Source of the DNA: Lentisphaeria bacterium
GTDB lineage: Bacteria; Verrucomicrobiota; Lentisphaeria; Victivallales; UBA1829
Direction of reading: 5' to 3'
NCBI GenBank assembly: GCA_017503375.1
Contig: JAFVTF010000012.1
Location: 1-51,453 of the forward strand
Length of the DNA stretch: 51,453 nucleotides
Made by a program: the position numbers and the translations under genes. Within the stretch, counting starts at the first letter, position 1. Every line of letters starts with the position of its first letter. Shown here piece after piece: positions 51,437 to 51,453 of the stretch. The notes beneath the pieces are model-generated. The model saw only the letters and a list, made by a program, of their open reading frames with translations, did no database searches and was not told the origin of the DNA.

Positions 51437-51453
51437 TTGAGTGAAATAGAAGA

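Overview
The window looks like the chromosome of a Gram-negative anaerobe of the PVC superphylum. Lentisphaerota (a Victivallis-like gut bacterium) is my best guess. The evidence is a superoxide reductase, flavodiiron protein and rubredoxin oxygen-defence operon, envelope genes with signal peptides and lipoboxes, mreB, PVC-like variants of core enzymes, and several sugar and glycan genes (GH20-like, GH-A cellulase-like, Gfo/Idh, RbsAC-like transporter). This placement is inference from gene content; no rRNA or ribosomal protein gene is present to settle it.

Left edge (1-3.2 kb) is an accessory island lying against the 3' end of a tRNA-Ser gene. It holds a truncated Bro-N (phage antirepressor-like) gene, a small exported protein, the broken 3' end of a RecG-like/AlbA_2 regulator gene, a protein made of 17 Trp/Leu-rich repeats of about 24 residues, and a perfect 43-bp direct repeat whose two copies each carry a sigma-70-like promoter. 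From 3.4 to 20.7 kb come an EF-G-like GTPase, an exported metallophosphoesterase, the oxygen-defence operon, a GT2-GtrA fusion, a DUF3999-like/DUF2339/DUF3999-like membrane set, a ymdB-nadC-ruvA-2H phosphoesterase operon and a sugar transporter of the SLC45/GPH type.

From 20.7 to 28.8 kb is a dense housekeeping run: lysA, mreB, yebC-ruvC, psd-pssA, a nucleotide-sugar epimerase, then adk-map-infA (the tail of an spc-like operon without its ribosomal protein genes). From 28.8 to 35.4 kb are membrane glycosyltransferases, an oligopeptide-binding lipoprotein and a WbaP-like initiating sugar-phosphate transferase, which suggests surface polysaccharide synthesis. From 35.6 to 43.4 kb are ilvC, a BtuF-like binding protein, a sugar ABC permease and ATPase with a GH20-like protein, class II aldolase, queD and a Sua5/YrdC protein. 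The right end holds a cellulase-like hydrolase, an AraC regulator, a DegT-type aminotransferase with a histone-H1-like Ala/Lys/Pro tail, a Gfo/Idh oxidoreductase and a TMTC-like membrane protein.

The signals most worth following are: (1) a roughly 150-nt intergenic element present twice, whose two hairpins keep their shape through compensatory base changes and share an invariant TGAGG loop; (2) the basic histone-like tail on the aminotransferase; (3) the promoter-carrying 43-bp repeat in the island; and (4) several otherwise normal enzymes with a key residue replaced (psd, lysA, the 2H phosphoesterase, the GH20-like protein).

Predicted promoters share a narrow form (TTGAAA-like -35, 16-17 bp spacer, mostly TATATT -10). 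All function calls come from reading the sequence by eye; no database search was run.
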